Shown: positions 38,787-40,076 of the stretch, piece after piece
How the letters are laid out: each line of letters begins with the position of its first letter
Position numbering within the stretch: position 1 is the first letter of the stretch
Virus record (IMG/VR): IMGVR_UViG_3300034104_006466
Span: 1-40,076 of that record
Source: a virus
Length of the DNA stretch: 40,076 nt
Direction: 5' to 3' (one strand)
The notes under the pieces: model-generated
Databases searched by the model: none
The model's input: only the letters and a program-made list of their open reading frames with translations
What the model was told of the DNA's origin: nothing
Translations under genes and position numbers: made by a program

Positions 38787-38793
38787 ATAAATA
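38787..38793 (-). promoter_or_regulatory. Putative late promoter motif TATTTAT, minus-strand side of divergent pair
   Basis: On the minus strand AAGTATTTATATTAAAAAAA places the motif 13 nt before the ATG at 38773. It lies in the 42-nt gap between divergent genes, next to an equivalent motif for the other strand. Confidence 0.42.
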
Positions 38794-38804
38794 CTTTCTA
38801 ATTG

Positions 38805-38811
38805 TATTTAT
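38805..38811 (+). promoter_or_regulatory. Putative late promoter motif TATTTAT, plus-strand side of divergent pair
   Basis: GTATTTATTCATATGGC places the motif only 4 nt upstream of the ATG at 38816. Two sense-oriented copies in one 42-nt divergent spacer make chance less likely. Confidence 0.42.
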
Positions 38812-38815
38812 TCAT

Positions 38816-40076
38816 ATGGCTTATCAAAACATTAACCAATATGTCAAATCAAAGTTGTATTTACAACCTGTATTACAAATTTCGGATATCTCTTTAGCCA
38901 ATGATGAACGACAATACAATGAAGAAGTTGTTTTTTCGCCATTAATTATTGGTGCTAATGATGGTGATGTATTACCTGTAAAAATTGATTTAAATTTTTC
39001 AGGATCATCTCAGAAAATAGATTTACCATTTGGTGAGTATAAAAGGGAAAACGTAATAGTTTCTGAAAACTATTATAATCCTTATGATTATATTTTGGAT
39101 TGTTTTTCAGGAAAAAGTATTTGTGATATAGGTTTGACAGGTACTGACAATGGATTAGTTACAGGAATGACAGGTCAAAGTATCTCATATACTGAAGGGT
39201 TATTGGACGATAGTGAAAAGTTCGATCGATTAAAATTTGATAGAAGATTAAAATTATTTCAAGTAACTGGATATACGAACCATCCAAATCATAGATTTTC
39301 GGGAATTACCGCAGAAACTGCCTATGAAATGGTATCGTATACAGCTAATACAGTTGGAGTTTACAATGAACTTTACGGAGGATTTTATCAAGGTTTTTAT
39401 GAACTTTTCGGGTATAATTATAAAATACTACCTGAAAGATATACCAAAGGTTGGACAGTTGAAATGACACTGAAACCAAGGATATACAATCAGTATTCAA
39501 CGCCATCAGGTAAAACAACTCTAAACCAATATTACCCAAACAATTCGGGTATTTTTTTCTACTTAGGTACTCGTGCCGAAAACAAATATTGGCATTTTGC
39601 ACAAGGAAAAAATCCCACAGATCCTGATTATGATCGGGTAACTAAAAGATTAAAAGATTTAACAACTTGTGATTGTACAACACTAAATCCAGGATACTCA
39701 ACTAACTCCACATCTCATTTTGACTTGAGTGTTTCAGGTGCGACAATTCAAGTTGGCCAGGATTTGTTATGGACTTCAGGGGATACTTGTGTTGTATATC
39801 ATAACGAACTTGCTTTTTTAACAGGTAATGTTATTGGGTATTCAGCTGAAACAAGTTCTTTGCAATTTGTTACAACCTATCGTGTTGGAAAAGGAGATTT
39901 TCAATATTGGATTGTTGATAAATTAAATTTTTTAGAATACAATAATTCCGATTGTTATTTTGTGTATCCACCTACTGGGGTTACAGATTATCACTACACG
40001 GAAAGTCCTTGTTGTCCTGATGAACCACAAGTCCCTGTAGCAGAACAAGATGCAGCCTATAACGGGATGTCCAACG
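38816..40076 (+). CDS. Structural-type protein, 3' end outside the window
   Basis: An uninterrupted frame of 420 codons starts with ATG at 38816 (MAYQNINQYVKSKLYLQPVL) and is still open at the last base. The product is rich in Tyr, Asn, Gly and Thr, with few Lys in the second half, typical of virion surface proteins. A striking segment is GFYQGFYELFGYNYKILPER followed by YTKGWTVEMTLKPR and later GIFFYLGTRAENKYWHF, which look like beta-sandwich strands. A Cys-containing loop (TTCDCTTLN) and SPCCPDE near the end are notable. I recall similar 'GFYQGF...LP-x-R...GWT' blocks in uncharacterised structural proteins of T4-like environmental phages. A neck, tail-fibre or decoration role is possible but unproven. 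Confidence 0.65.
   Translation, partial: MAYQNINQYVKSKLYLQPVLQISDISLANDERQYNEEVVFSPLIIGANDGDVLPVKIDLNFSGSSQKIDLPFGEYKRENVIVSENYYNPYDYILDCFSGKSICDIGLTGTDNGLVTGMTGQSISYTEGLLDDSEKFDRLKFDRRLKLFQVTGYTNHPNHRFSGITAETAYEMVSYTANTVGVYNELYGGFYQGFYELFGYNYKILPERYTKGWTVEMTLKPRIYNQYSTPSGKTTLNQYYPNNSGIFFYLGTRAENKYWHFAQGKNPTDPDYDRVTKRLKDLTTCDCTTLNPGYSTNSTSHFDLSVSGATIQVGQDLLWTSGDTCVVYHNELAFLTGNVIGYSAETSSLQFVTTYRVGKGDFQYWIVDKLNFLEYNNSDCYFVYPPTGVTDYHYTESPCCPDEPQVPVAEQDAAYNGMSN

Noticed and set aside
39345-39602. Minus-strand frame in the last gene
   Set aside because: Lies entirely inside the long plus-strand frame that is open from 38816 to the end.
1-40076. tRNA genes, CRISPR arrays, insertion sequences and integrase
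   Set aside because: None could be supported by eye: no cloverleaf, no spaced direct repeats and no transposase or integrase-like protein. Short or degenerate tRNAs could be missed.

Overview
The window is about 40 kb of a large, AT-rich, T4-like myovirus genome. The left end holds the T4-type head module in order: terminase large subunit C-terminus (gp17-like), portal (gp20-like), prohead protease (gp21-like), acidic scaffold and major capsid protein (gp23-like, with a plausible gp21 cleavage site). A gp55-like late sigma factor and a gp5-like baseplate hub protein on the opposite strand support the assignment. The host is most likely a member of the Bacteroidota (Flavobacteriia-like). Starts have A/T-rich leaders with no Shine-Dalgarno sequence, and a small DUF4494-like protein of a type I associate with Bacteroidota is present. 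The phage also carries its own bS21 ribosomal protein. The taxonomic inference is indirect.

Layout. 1-8178 (+): head morphogenesis, interrupted by a minus-strand bS21 gene (2885-3076), with intrinsic terminators after the 4379-4591 gene and after the capsid gene. 8228-9453: small accessory genes in mixed orientation. 9503-15801 (-): virion/baseplate-type proteins, including a gp5-like OB-fold protein and a 694-residue protein with hydrophobic helices. 15829-16554 (-): late sigma factor. 16554-36199 (-): a continuous run of about 20 kb of glycan-synthesis genes. It encodes GT2, GT4, GT10 and GT11 glycosyltransferases, GDP-mannose 3,5-epimerase, a CDP-paratose/tyvelose-epimerase-like protein, a nucleotide-sugar 6-dehydrogenase, an aminotransferase, a CapK/PaaK-like ligase, three FkbM-type methyltransferases, a fourth methyltransferase-like protein and HAD phosphatases. 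A dUTPase and a DEDDy 3'-5' exonuclease are embedded in the same run through ATGA overlaps. 36251-38773 (-): five small phage proteins, one WYL-like. 38816-end (+): a 420-codon structural-type gene running off the window.

How it fits together. The sigma factor probably reads a short motif, TATTTAT in sense orientation, found 4-20 nt upstream of eight likely transcription-unit starts, including both sides of the 38.8-kb divergent junction. The glycan genes overlap by 1-23 nt almost throughout, so they probably form one translationally coupled operon between late structural genes. This suggests that the phage builds a complex fucosylated, methylated and possibly amidated glycan, either on its own virion or on the host surface. 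The most novel combination is this locus plus a phage bS21 in a host lineage where bS21 helps mask the anti-Shine-Dalgarno. No tRNA, CRISPR array, insertion sequence or stretch longer than 300 bases without a gene was seen.
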